From Eutreptiella sp. 'Long Island Sound 2002' (Eukaryota > Euglenozoa > Euglenophyceae > Eutreptiales > Eutreptiaceae), in assembly GCA_964036045.1 (NCBI GenBank), contig OZ038382.1, positions 75,750,687 through 75,814,686 of the forward strand: a stretch of 64,000 nucleotides of DNA. The letters run 5' to 3'. Within the stretch, counting starts at the first letter, position 1. Each line of letters begins with the position of its first letter. Under the pieces are notes generated by a model. The model was not told where the DNA came from and searched no databases. It worked only from the letters and a program-made list of their open reading frames with translations. This document shows, piece by piece, positions 9,931 to 19,473 of the stretch. Position numbers and translations under genes: made by a program.

Positions 9931-12142
9931 ATGTCTTCTGCTATTACTGTCAATGTTGTACATGCTGCAGTTACTGGTGCTTTTGCTACTGCAGCCAAAG
10001 GGCTGTTGCGAAATGCATTACGTGGTGGGACTCTGCAAAAGCTTTTGCAATTCTGCCTCTTGTTGCGGAAGAATCGCAGGAGCCGGCACTCCCTGACACA
10101 GTTGAAGGCCGCCGCCACCGAGAAGAAGCCCCCACGATGGTACATGACATTTTTGTCACAGTTCCATGCCCTATATTGCCTGCTGCGCCGTATGGCCCTC
10201 CCATACTCTAACTGTGGGTCTGGTTACAACTGGGGTATTATGTCCTGCCGCCAACGCCGTAAGGTAGGAGTCCTTGGTCAGTGTAACACTAAGCAGGAGT
10301 CCATTCACCATCGTGCTGGACTAGCAGCACACAACTTGTGGAACACCATGCACCGTAGGCAAGTTTGTATATGGTTTGATAACCTGAGGCGTTACAGGTC
10401 GGGAGCTGATCCCCATTCACCCGACTTAACCCTAAACTGTACAGCTGTTGCTGTTTTGCACACTACTGCCCTACCTGCATACCGGGGTCTTCCGGAGCTG
10501 GCCGAAATTGAGGCCAGGGTACCAAAGGTTGCTGATGACATCTTTCGCTCACATAGAGCATTGTTTGATCGTATTGATGTTGCCAACCAAGGTATTCAGA
10601 GAGTTTGGGTTCGTGCTCCTTTGGATATTGCCAGAAAAGATGTTCGTTCCCTCAACTGGAGACCCTTTTTCCTGTCTGAGCTCCGCTCCGGCACACACAA
10701 AGAGCTTTTGCAACTCGTGGTTGATTTGTCATGTGTGGAACACCGCACCAGACACTGTGTTCCGCTGCTTGTGGACATGAAAATACACTTTGCCCTACTT
10801 AAGCTGTGTTATGGTGCTGCTTATGTTCCCTGGAATGTACCACAATTACTGTTGGGTTTTCCTTTGGTGTACGGAGTATAGCATAGCTATAAGTATTGCG
10901 TTGAATTGATCTACAGGGCGTTCTTGCCGTTCATTAAGTTTTTGGAGCAGGGGAACAGCCTTCAGGTTGGGTCTATCCTCCCTGGCAAGGTCAAGGTCAT
11001 CCATATGGAGAAGATGTTGCTTGGACTCATGCTAGCCACATCGTCCAATAGAGGCAGACTAGATGAGCGCGTCACTTCCCTGCTCAATAGCCAGCGGGAC
11101 TTGACACCCATTCAGCGCAAGGGTTTGCGTATGTTATTAGCCCTTAAGGCTTTGCTGTACACATACTGTCCAGCTGCTTTCAGCATTGGGACTTTGGTTC
11201 GTGAGTGCAACTGGGAGGGACGGGGGGCAGGTTCCGGTATTGTAGCTAAGCAGGCACTTGAGATGTCCCTACTGCTCATGCTGAACATCCTAAAGCCCGA
11301 GGAACAGTTAACCACGGAGTATGTGAAAACCACCGCTGTTGCTCTTTTGTTTTGGAGTCAGTGGCATTCCGCCTCCCTAGGGTGTATCCACTTTGAGGAG
11401 CTGGGTGAGGCACTTCTGAGTCGGTTCTCAGCCCACTGTCGCCGCAACACTGCCTGTACTAGTGTCCAACAGTCGTCTGATTTATTTCTGACACTTCCCC
11501 CTGTCCAACCCGGAGAGAAAGTTTTGCGTGGTGTGCTGACTGAGAGATCCGTGGCAATGTTCTCTGCCAATCTTAAACAATTCATCTTGACAGCCCATAC
11601 ACAGAGCCTGCCCATTTGTGTTCCCGTTCCGGACTATAAAGTTGAGGTGAGAAGACTGGATGCAGTTGAGGATTTGACGTTCCCCGGTACCATGTCTAGG
11701 ACACGAATCACCACGGACCGTTTAAAAGTGGTTCTGTTGCACCCAATGCAAAATCTGGTTGCGCGTACCAGGGTTCCTGAGGGTGTTGAGGATTTTTTAC
11801 AGACAAATGCACCTGCCCGCACTGCTGCCGAGCAAGGGGTGTTGCGTACTGCACATGCTTCTATTCGCGCTGCCAACCGTGCACTGCCTGCTGCTGCTGC
11901 TTCTGCTCCTGGTGGAATTGCCTTGCCCCCAAAGCCACCCCCGAAGCCCCGAGCCAGAGGCCCCCCAGTACCCCCCCCCGGACCCCCCCCGCCCAGTACC
12001 CCCCCCCGCCCTTGATGATTCCATTGCTGTCGACTCTTGTGATAGTGACCGAGATATTGATTGTGATGCAGACAGCGTTGCCTCCTTTGAAGCCCTAGAT
12101 GAGGCGGAACACATCGGTGTGGATACCCAGGATTGGGACTGA
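9931..12142 (+). pseudogene. P gene 1: large unknown protein, probable mobile-element function
   Basis: The gene has one frame from ATG 9931 to about 11950, broken by a TAG at 10879-10881 (context LVYGV-stop-HSYKYC), then continuing in the same frame. A proline-rich segment (PPKPPPKPRARG) with several C runs at 11935-12010 ends the frame early. The next frame continues with an acidic tail (SDRDIDCDADS, ending IGVDTQDWD) and a stop at 12142, so one frameshift in a C run is likely. About 735 codons in all. Notable segments are CIWFDNLRRYR (about residue 150) followed by LNCTAVAVLH, and VDMKIHFALLKLCYG. The layout of acidic residues in hydrophobic contexts would suit an RNase-H-fold transposase, but no catalytic triad can be assigned with confidence. 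The sequence at 10498-10517 is an 18/20 match to the P palindrome, read as LAEIEA. Confidence 0.6.
10498..10517. repeat. Exonic near-copy of the P palindrome
   Basis: CTGGCCGAAATTGAGGCCAG differs from the palindrome only at two central-right positions, which destroys its symmetry. It lies in frame inside gene 1 and encodes LAEIEA. Confidence 0.7.
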
Positions 12143-12234
12143 TTTCTGTTTGCAGCTGTGTTTGTCACTGTGGTATGGGTTCTGCCACGCATTGCCAGTG
12201 ATTTTGGTGTGTCTATTTGCTGTTTCATGTTTTT

Positions 12235-12393
12235 CTGGCCGAAATTTCGGCCAAACTTGTTGTTTTGTCATATGGCTACCCCCAGAACACAAATGACTTA
12301 AGGTTCTGGCCGAAATTTCGGCCAGCCTCTCAGAATGGTATTTGTACACAGTGGTTTTACATGCAGAGCAGTGCTGGCCGAAATTTCGGCCAG
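12235..12393. repeat. Three-copy palindrome array between P genes
   Basis: Copies start at 12235 (last base changed), 12306 and 12374, spaced 71 and 68 bp. The array fills most of the 370 bp between the gene 1 stop (12142) and the gene 2 ATG (12513). As with the 5' array, spacers are unrelated in sequence. Confidence 0.9.
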
Positions 12394-13292
12394 GTTATCC
12401 GAATTTCCTGTCAGGCAGTCCGTTTTGGTCCTTTTTTGGTTGATCTGTGCTTGTTATTTGCTATCTGGGAACTCTCCCCTTCATGAAATGTTGCCTTGTA
12501 GCCCTTTATTTTATGACTGAGCCTGGAGGGGTATCGCAGGACATGGCTGCTTCGCCAGATGGTGAGCCTGCAGCAGACAATGGGCAATCTCAAGTGCAAT
12601 CCCAGTCTCAAGAGGACCAGGCGAGCACAGAGGGACTTCAAAAGAAGCCTAAGGCCGCACCAAAGAAAAATTCATCATCCTCCATCAAGTTATCCGACTG
12701 GGTTACGTCAACGACGAAAATAAAGGTTCGGTGGGATCAGATTATTATCGACCACGACCGAAAATTCGGGCAGGTCCGTAGGATTTCGGATGATCGCGTG
12801 CAACGCCGCTACGACGATCTGAAGGCAGCCCCGCCTGTGGATTACATCCAGGATCTTCTTTTTTATAAAGTCACTCGTATGTGTGTTGTGGTATTCTTCT
12901 CGATGGTACCGTTTTCGCGTCTGAATTTTCGACCCTGCTGTTACGAATATTCCTGTTGCACAGCCACTCGCTGGGTTCTGTTCGGGGGTCAGCATGTTTA
13001 CACTGCTGCCCAAAAACACAAGACCGAATTTGAGATGAAAAATATGGAGACTCCGGATTGGACCCTGGTATTTGGTGGTTATGAAGTCAAACAGGACTGC
13101 CCCCTGCGGACTAGGCGCCGGCTTGCAGCCTTACATCAAATCCAGACCACTGCTGGCTCAGCATCCACCACATCGGAGCGAATGTCCCTACTCCTGGATA
13201 GGCTTGAGGATGAGGATGCCAATGAGTACACCCTGTACCATCACATTACTGTTATGCTTGAAGAGTGTGGTGTTACTGCCGAGGAAGGCACT

Positions 13293-13382
13293 GTGGTGTG
13301 TTTCATTTATTAATTCGGTTTTGTCGATCGACCTGGCCGAAATTTCGGCCAGCTTCTGTGTTCCACATGTTCTCCTGTGCAG
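13293..13382 (+). other. P gene 2 intron 2 with palindrome
   Basis: GT-AG intron, donor at 13293 or 13296, acceptor CTCCTGTGCAG ending at 13382. It contains a perfect palindrome at 13333-13352, preceded by TCGATCGAC. A similar TCGACCGAC precedes the palindrome in intron 3, so the two intron inserts share flanking sequence. Confidence 0.65.
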
Positions 13383-13683
13383 AGTGCTGTTGCCAAACGG
13401 TGGGGTGGCGTTGGGCGTTTGGTGAAATTTGTGGGTCTTCCTTGAGTAGACGCCATGGCAGCCATGGAAAAGCGTGGACTACATACCGCACTGGGTACGT
13501 TCAAGGAAGTGGAAGGCATCACGCCTGACCGACTTCGCGAGATCGTAGGTTACATGGATGGGACAAAAAGTACCCTACCTGGTCTCAAAAAAATTATAAA
13601 AGATGTTAAAAAGGCCCAGATGTGGTCCTGGCACATTCTTCATCCCGAGGCGGCTACCAATGGGCTTGTGAACAACACCAGAG

Positions 13684-13811
13684 GTATGTTTTGGTCAAAC
13701 AGGGGTTTGTATTCGAATAAATCGACCGACCTGGCCGAAATTTCGGCCAGCTTGTGTGTCGTTCAATTAATGCACAATAGGAGTCCACCCTGTGCTACCA
13801 CCTGTCTGCAG
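13684..13811 (+). other. P gene 2 intron 3 with palindrome
   Basis: GTATGTTT..CTGTCTGCAG intron of 128 nt, phase 1. Joining restores the frame from NNTR into ATLGTIEMAKRQC. It contains a perfect palindrome at 13731-13750. Confidence 0.7.
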
Positions 13812-15139
13812 CTACACTTGGTACTATCGAGATGGCCAAAAGGCAGTGCGCTATTGCATCACACCTGAAGGTAGCCTATGGAAGTTGGACTCGGACTGAA
13901 GAAAACCCCTGGCCCCCGTGGTCAGCAGTAACTAAGGCCCCTCTTTGGAAGGAACCCAAATATGAGGGGTTGCGGGGATTGTTGCAGAAGCCTGTTGCTA
14001 AGCCTGTTTGTGAAAAATCTGATACTGGTCTGGTCAGTATCCAATGTGCTAGGGAGTCCCTCGTTGAGTCAAGCACAGGCAAACTCATTGCAGAGTCAGG
14101 CCGTGTGGAACTGATGGCAATGCGTTGTGGAGTCCCTGTTCCCAGTATCATTAGTTCACTGCCCTTTGCTGCTTGTGTCATTGAGGTGCCCCGCCTCTAT
14201 ACAGCTGGTTTGCATAACCTGGTTGCGCAGCTGCTTTTGTCCGGTGTGCCTGTGTTCATTGCGGGTGAGTCTGCTGATGTGAAAGCCACTGTTGCTGCTT
14301 TGAAGGCCACTGTGGCTGAGGATATGTATCAGTGTGATGTTGCACTTTACAATTTGTCAAGCAAGACCCCGCTGTACACTTCTACGTTCCATCTGGTTTC
14401 CATTTGTTCTGCCACTGCCTTTGATAGCAAGCTTCCCCGTTACGTGGCTTTTACTGAAGGACCCATGTCGTCTGTGATGCCTGTTGAAATATTCTCATTT
14501 CTTTTGAGCCTGGTTCCGGTCCCAGAACGGGCAGGCAACTGGTTTTTGCTGGGGACTCTGTCTGTGTATTTTGCAAGCATGATGTCTACCAGGTTTTCCA
14601 AGGACTGTAATGTTGTGTGTGCCCTTTTGGGTGAGGAGACTGTTGTCCCCGATGACTTTGTTCAGCTCATCAGAGCAGGTATCACCAACGCCGACACGTG
14701 CCCCCCCAAGTCATGGGAGGATGTGTACCACGACTTGGGGGCAGGTTTTCCTGTGGATTGTTCTGGGGTTAGGTATGTAGATGAGGATCCTGAGGAGCAA
14801 GATGGGGAGGCAGAGTCGCAACCAGAGACACAGACTCCAAAGAAGAAACCCAAAACTGCCCCTGCCCCCTCACCCAGTGGCACGCAGTGCGCTCAGGCCA
14901 CCCCAGCTTCCTCCTCAGGCACTGCTGCCCCTAATGGCAAAGGTATGAATACTTTTGTGAATCATTTTTCACCATCCCAGGGTGGAAACACACAGTCACA
15001 GATTTCTGCCACTGCCAAGTCTGGTGCTGCAGCCTATGCCAAGCAGCCTGCTAACACAGGTGCTAAGAAGCCCCGTGCATCTGGTCTGCGCAAGCGCTAA
15101 TGCCAGTCCTGCTGCTTATATTGCCTGTCAGCATGAAGT

Positions 15140-15462
15140 CTGGCCGAAATTTCGGCCAGCATGCGGTCCTCAGCCTCTTCAGCCTTTTATTATTGTGTTT
15201 CCCCATAGGCACTGCAAAAGTCTGCTTTGATTCGTCAGGTGGCAAGTATTTGCTTGTAATTGAGTATATTATGTTGCACACCCTGTTCAAATGTCACTGC
15301 TCCTGTGTTCCTTGCTCATGTCTACTGTCTTAGGTACCCATTTCAGTGATCATATTCGGAGTTTCGATGGACCTGGCCGAAATTTCGGCCAGCTTAGGCC
15401 TGTCTGTCAAATAGGACCATGTGTTTGGACTTTTTCGAAGAGCTGGCCGAAATTTCGGCCAG
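15140..15462. repeat. Downstream palindromes of P
   Basis: Perfect copies lie at 15140-15159 (39 bp after the gene 2 stop), 15373-15392 and 15443-15462. The last two are 70 bp apart. The copy at 15373 is preceded by TCGATGGAC, matching the context of the two intronic copies. Confidence 0.9.
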
Positions 15463-15910
15463 GTTGGTTAAAATAGGAAATACAAGTACATGCTTTGGGA
15501 TAGTTTTTTGTGTGCTTCAATGAAAGGTATGTTTGGGGTTCCCTCATCTGTGGTGTATAGGGGGGTTCTGTGATCAACCTCGAACAAAGGGGAGAGAAAA
15601 ATAGGCAGCCCCCCCCCCCCCACACACACTGGAATGCAGTGGTCTAAATTTAAAACAACACTATATTTTGGTGATTGAATGTCTTTATTTTGAAAATCTG
15701 TGTGTTTCCAGAAATGCAAATAATGGCATATATTTGAAATACACACCTTGTTTTTGCATGTTGCCACCAGGGGGGTTTGGGTACCCAAAAAATAACACCC
15801 CTTTTCACATACTTTCCCCCTCATTACAACATGGACTTCCGTGGGCTATAGTGCCAGGTGGGGGGTGGGCAACTTGTGACGCCTAAGTAATAGGGACCCA
15901 AATGATCTTC
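15463..15910. other. Spacer between P and the T oxygenase gene
   Basis: AT-richer sequence with a C-run at 15609-15620. No gene, repeat match or splice pair was recognised. Short open frames here show no conserved features. Confidence 0.5.
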
Positions 15911-17252
15911 TGTCACCACCGAGGGAAGGTTGGTGGTGAACCACTTGATCGAGCACGATTTTTTGAGTGCTGTGCGGCTGGACAGTCTTTTGGAAGATCT
16001 TTATAGGGTGCCTCTCTCATAGAAGGCACCCATTTTCAATGAGAACCCCCCCATTGTGGGCAGACCCCAAGATTCAGGGACCCGCCGCACAGTGTATGGC
16101 AACTATGGGGGTCCCAACCACCACAAGCACAACCCCCACAAGCTCCACGATCTGCCAGCCCTCAAGAGTGTGGTGGGAGAGGGGTTGGGTGGAGCTGCAC
16201 CATTCTTGACATGGCTGAAATTTCGAGCTATGACCACACCCCGCAGCACCTGCATCGCGATGCCCCCCCCCTACACTGTGCCTGAAGGCACATTGATTGT
16301 TAATTGCCTGATTATGCTCATCCACAATCATGAGGCCGGGAATGGGTTGCATTTTCTTTTTGTGCCCTCGTGCAGTTTGGGGTTCCCTAACCCTTGGGTG
16401 GAGAGGGCTGTGCCATTCAAGAGGGGCCCTGCCTTTTTTTTTAATGCTCTTGATGTTCACCGGGGGTCGGGCATTCCAAAGGCCTCGCCCACTGGTGTGA
16501 CCCATCCTCGCCTCATGGCATTCTTTGCAATTGAGCTAGCGCAAGGCCCTAATCTTCGATTCCCCAACCTGCATGTCACCCAGTCCATCAAGCGCCCCCA
16601 GTTGGGGGCACCTGGTGGCCGAGTGGCGAAGACCATCCCCTGTCAGGGGGTGGTTAGGTGTAGGGGGAAGGTCGTAGCCAAGTGCTACGGCTGCGACCGG
16701 GCGGCTTTGTGCGCCGCCCACAAAGATGGTCTTTGTGTGCCATGCCAGGAGGGGGAGGAGCCGGAGAAGGGGGAGGAGGAGGAGTTGGTGGAGGACCCCA
16801 ATGGGGTCAGCATTGAGCAATGTGCTCAGTGCTTGCTCATGGTGGGAACAACCACCGGGGTTTTTTTGTTGTCGGCGTCGGGGGGTGGGAGGGAGGTGGT
16901 TGCCCCCCTCACTAATGAGGAGGTGGGAGGGGTCGCAGGCCACCCCGATCAGTTCCCCCTGGCCAAGGTGTGCCATGGAGAGGCACTACCGCGGCACACG
17001 TTGCAAGGGCATGTTGGGATTAAGGTGCCGGCGGGCACCATTTTGGTGGTGAGGAAGGGAATGTATGGAGGAGTGGCAAGGGTCGCCCCTGAGCTCGAGG
17101 GGGCGGCCCAGGTGGCGGACTGGAGGCAAGTGGGGGAGTATGCCGCCCTCACGGACTTCGTCTGGCTGCGGAGGATGAACTTGGTGCTGGACGACCCCAA
17201 GAAGGAGGGCAAAGGTATGCCCATGTCACCAGGTGTGAAAACTGCCCACTAA
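15911..17252 (+). pseudogene. T-borne 2OG-Fe(II) oxygenase-like protein with zinc motif
   Basis: Coding starts in one frame (VVNHLIEHDFLSAVRLDSLLEDLY), with a TAG at 16020-16022. It then appears to switch frame near 16195, giving TILDMAEISSYDHTPQHLHRDAPP, and returns to the first frame after a C8 run at 16262. Oxygenase landmarks are HRD at 16253-16261 (H-x-D), His in DVHRG at 16458 about 68 residues later, and an Arg at 16509 another 17 residues on. This is the expected iron- and 2-oxoglutarate-binding spacing. A zinc-binding motif C-x2-C-x6-C-x2-H-x5-C-x2-C follows (16683-16745), then a Glu-rich patch. The protein is homologous to the F gene product in the same domain order. In T it lies directly upstream of the transposase. 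A nucleic-acid-modifying role is possible by analogy with TET/JBP enzymes in transposons, but is not shown. Confidence 0.65.
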
Positions 17253-17269
17253 ACCCTGCCCTAACCCTT

Positions 17270-17425
17270 GCTCTAACTAGTTCTCGCGACAGTTATCGCG
17301 CTCTAACTAGGTGCTCTAATTAGTTATCGCGACAGTTATCGCGCTCTAACTAGGTGCTCTAACTAGTTATCGCGCTAGGTTATCGCGTTCTACATAGTTA
17401 TCGCGGGGGTTATCGCGGGGGACCT
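17270..17425 (+). repeat. Internal GTTATCGCG / CTCTAACTAG array
   Basis: Tandem alternation of CTCTAACTAG(GTG) with AGTTATCGCG(ACAGTTATCGCG), about nine GTTATCGCG-like copies, all in plus orientation. It ends 11 bp before the transposase ATG at 17436, so it may serve as its promoter region as well as, or instead of, a transposase-binding array. Confidence 0.75.
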
Positions 17426-17435
17426 CTTATTCTTC

Positions 17436-19096
17436 ATGGATATTGAAGCTAATGAGGCCCTGAGGGCTCTGAATTCAGCTAACCTGCAGCGGTACACCGA
17501 TTTGCAATGCCCCAAGAACCGGCGGCTGCTGCTGAAGGCTGTTCAGCGGATGGTTCGAGTTCTATTGGGGGATCACAACATGGTGTGTGGCACCAACACC
17601 AAAGGAGGAGTTTGTTTAAGTGGTGGGGCGCGCACAGCCCTCTCTGGCCCACTTGGTGGCCATCTTGCATTCACAGCTGAGGAGCATGAGGCCCTGAGTA
17701 TGCTACGCATGGCATGCAGCATGCATCTTTCCCAGCGGGCCCTTTTGCGAATGCCCCGCCGTTGTACTCAACGGGACCTAAGGAGCTTCGGCAACGGGTC
17801 ATGCCCTACTTTCTCCAAGCAACCAATGTAAAGTCTACCACAGGCCGCAATAGGGCAGCCGCCCATGTGCCTTTGCAGTCAATTGTACATAATGTGATAT
17901 CTATGGCCCGAGTTATTGGGAAACCCCCCCCCTAGTGGTGTTGCCATTGTTGTCATTTCAGTTGATGCGACTTCCTTGTGGAAGGCATCCTCTACCCGTG
18001 CGGACGTATGGGTCAATGTATAGGGGGGGGGGGCAAGTATGCTTCGAAGGTGAAGCTATGGGCCTCATGGTTCTGCATGGATGGCGGGGATGAACAGGCT
18101 TTTTTGAGAATCCTGGACATCTCCGCCAACCTCAACCAAGAGGTGAGGGATGTGGAGGAGGACGTTGTCCTCTTTCAAAACCAATTTTTGACTTGCATTG
18201 TTATTTTGACGGGGGACTGGAAGGGGATGCAAGCAATGCGGGGGGCGGCGTCTAAGCGTTGGTTGTGCAAAGACCCCAATGGTATTGTTGAGCAAATGGG
18301 GGTGGAGTCCACCTTAAAATGGGGGGCATTTTTGAGATGTGTGACCCCTAATAGACGGCCGGGGGACTACCAACATGCAGCATGCCGCATTCTAAATGGC
18401 ATTGCAAAGCGCACTGAGACCACCCTTCAGGCCCTCCCCCCTGGTACCCTTGGTAAGGCCCAAGCTCCTGCAGCTTTGCAGGCCTTCAAACAAGCCCTAA
18501 AGGATAAGACCTCAGGCATCCCTCTAAGGGAACTTCTCCCCTCGGCCTCAAGGGCCGAGGAAAAATATTTTGATCTTACAAGCACCAAAGTTTTCCTAAC
18601 CTCCCCCCCCTTCCAAAGGCAATTTGTGGATTGTCTCAAGGATCATGTCCCCACAATGAGGACCCCTGGTGGACCTCCATGATGGGTTGTTGTGCATGTC
18701 ATGGTAAAATGCATTGAGGGTTTGTATGAGCTTTGGAGGGTGAGGGAGATGTACACTCTAACCCAACTGGAACGCCACCGTGCGTTGACCACAAAATCTT
18801 CAAAAGGTTGGGGAGACTCAGGTTGGTCCCCCACCACGTGGATCCATTGGTGCTTGGCACATTCCACTTTTTTTGCCGAGAAATGCAGGAACATTTTTCA
18901 GTTTTCCTCCATCCCAACGGAGTATCGGCATGGGCCTTACAAGAGGAGGCTCAAAAATTGTTTCAAGGGTTGGTCCTTGGTGAGGCCAAGTATGTCCCTC
19001 CGCCACATGCACCATTGCATGTCTATGAACCCCCCGGAGCAAGGGCTTTTGGGACTGGAGGCAGCCAAGGCCTCAGACATTGACGAGTTTGTGTGA
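17436..19096 (+). pseudogene. T transposase, DDE-type (inferred)
   Basis: Pieces in successive frames form one roughly 550-codon protein: 17436-17760 (MDIEANEALRALN...), a frame change to KELRQRVMPYFLQATNVKSTTG, another after a C9 run (17924-17932) to IVVISVDATSLWKASSTRAD, and another after a G10 run (about 18015) to 18682. A TGA at 18680 is followed in the same frame by the C-terminal part to 19096. Candidate catalytic acids are Asp in VDATSLW (17964), Asp in TGDWKGM (18215) and Glu in SIPTEYRHGPYK (18920), each followed by conserved-looking residues. The last region is clearly homologous to 23278-23757 (W(V/I)HW, PTE, GW, S-R-M-H). Family assignment is uncertain. Flanking inverted arrays and terminal repeats support a transposase role. 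Confidence 0.65.
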
Positions 19097-19167
19097 AGAA
19101 AGACCATAAATGCTTTGTGCCAAGTGTTTTGTGTTGTTTGTCCCAGTGAGGGATGGAGGAGGGGTGC

Positions 19168-19290
19168 GCGATAACTTCCCGCGATAACTGCGCGATAACT
19201 GATTTATCGCGCATTGGCGCTCTAACTAGTTAGAGCAAGGTGCTCTAACTGTGTTCTAACTGTGTTCTAACTCTGCTCTAACTCTTTGAC
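19168..19290 (-). repeat. T right subterminal array (inverted)
   Basis: Three CGCGATAAC copies, the complement of GTTATCGCG, followed by five GCTCTAACT/GTTCTAACT units. Relative to the left and internal arrays the motifs point inward, as expected for subterminal binding sites of one transposon. The remaining 148 bp to the right inverted end (19291-19437) contains no gene. Confidence 0.75.
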
Positions 19291-19437
19291 CCCCCCAAAA
19301 AAAACCACCCCTACGATGAGGGTTGTGTGGGGAACGAAAGGGGATTGGGGGGTTTTTGAGGGTGCCGAATCCATTTTTTTAGGTGGTTTGCCCCGAATTT
19401 GAGGCTAGGTGGGTGTTCCGAAAATTGTGCTCTAACT

Positions 19438-19473
19438 AGGGGTTCCGCACCAGCCCTAGAACACTGCATCCCA
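19438..19473 (-). repeat. T right terminal inverted repeat
   Basis: Reverse complement begins TGGGATGCAGTGTTCTAGGG and ends GGTGCGGAACCCC, matching 8251-8286. It is followed by CA (19474-19475), the proposed second target-site copy, then F gene sequence. Confidence 0.8.

Larger units (their letters stand above)
12513..15100 (+). pseudogene. P gene 2: four-exon protein with ParB/Srx-like N-terminal segment
   Basis: The proposed exons are 12513-12876, 12964-13292, 13383-13683 and 13812-15100. Intron 1 is GTATGT..CACAG (87 nt, phase 1). Intron 2 has an alternative GT at 13296 and ends TGTGCAG. Intron 3 is GTATGT..CTGCAG (phase 1). Splicing keeps one frame throughout except for a TGA at 13443-13445 in exon 3, so this copy is broken. 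The product is about 760 residues. After a Gln/Ser-rich start and a basic patch comes a segment with RRISDDRV, then WVLFGGQHVYTAAQ after intron 1. The order resembles the ParB/sulfiredoxin fold, in which a G-x-H/R motif follows a beta strand, but similarity is weak. The C-terminus is acidic then basic, ending KKPRASGLRKR, a likely nuclear signal. Introns 2 and 3 each hold one palindrome. Confidence 0.6.
9559..15462 (+). mobile_element. Palindrome-studded block P nested in (or carried by) T
   Basis: This block contains two plus-strand genes (9931-12142 and 12513-15100) and thirteen copies of a 20-bp palindrome, found nowhere else in the window in good form. Five copies precede gene 1, three lie between the genes, two lie in introns of gene 2, and three follow gene 2. 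Base composition is less G/C-homopolymer-rich than the surrounding T sequence. No terminal inverted repeat or target duplication could be seen at either edge, so the boundaries given are simply the outermost palindromes. It could be a separate mobile element inserted in T, or cargo of T. Confidence 0.55.
8251..19473 (+). mobile_element. DNA transposon T, 11.2 kb, inserted in an F gene
   Basis: Both ends carry a roughly 36-bp inverted repeat starting TGGGATGC and containing TGTTCTAGG and TGGTGCGGAACCCC (8251-8286, inverse at 19438-19473, about 33 of 36 positions alike). CA sits on both outer sides, consistent with a 2-bp target duplication. Copy C of the F gene supplies the empty site, GGCGTACCA followed by GCGGCCTCAATA, at about 21781. 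Inside are GTTATCGCG arrays near each end, an acidic-protein gene (8611-9358), the palindrome block P, an oxygenase-like gene and a DDE-transposase-like gene, all on the plus strand. Transposons of the KDZ group in fungi and algae are known to carry TET/JBP-type oxygenases. A relationship is plausible but not shown here. All its genes contain lesions, so this copy is probably not autonomous. Confidence 0.8.

Noticed and set aside
16211-16230. ATGGCTGAAATTTCGAGCTA, resembling the P palindrome
   Set aside because: Only a partial match, not symmetric, and it lies in the coding frame of the T oxygenase; treated as chance, though noted.
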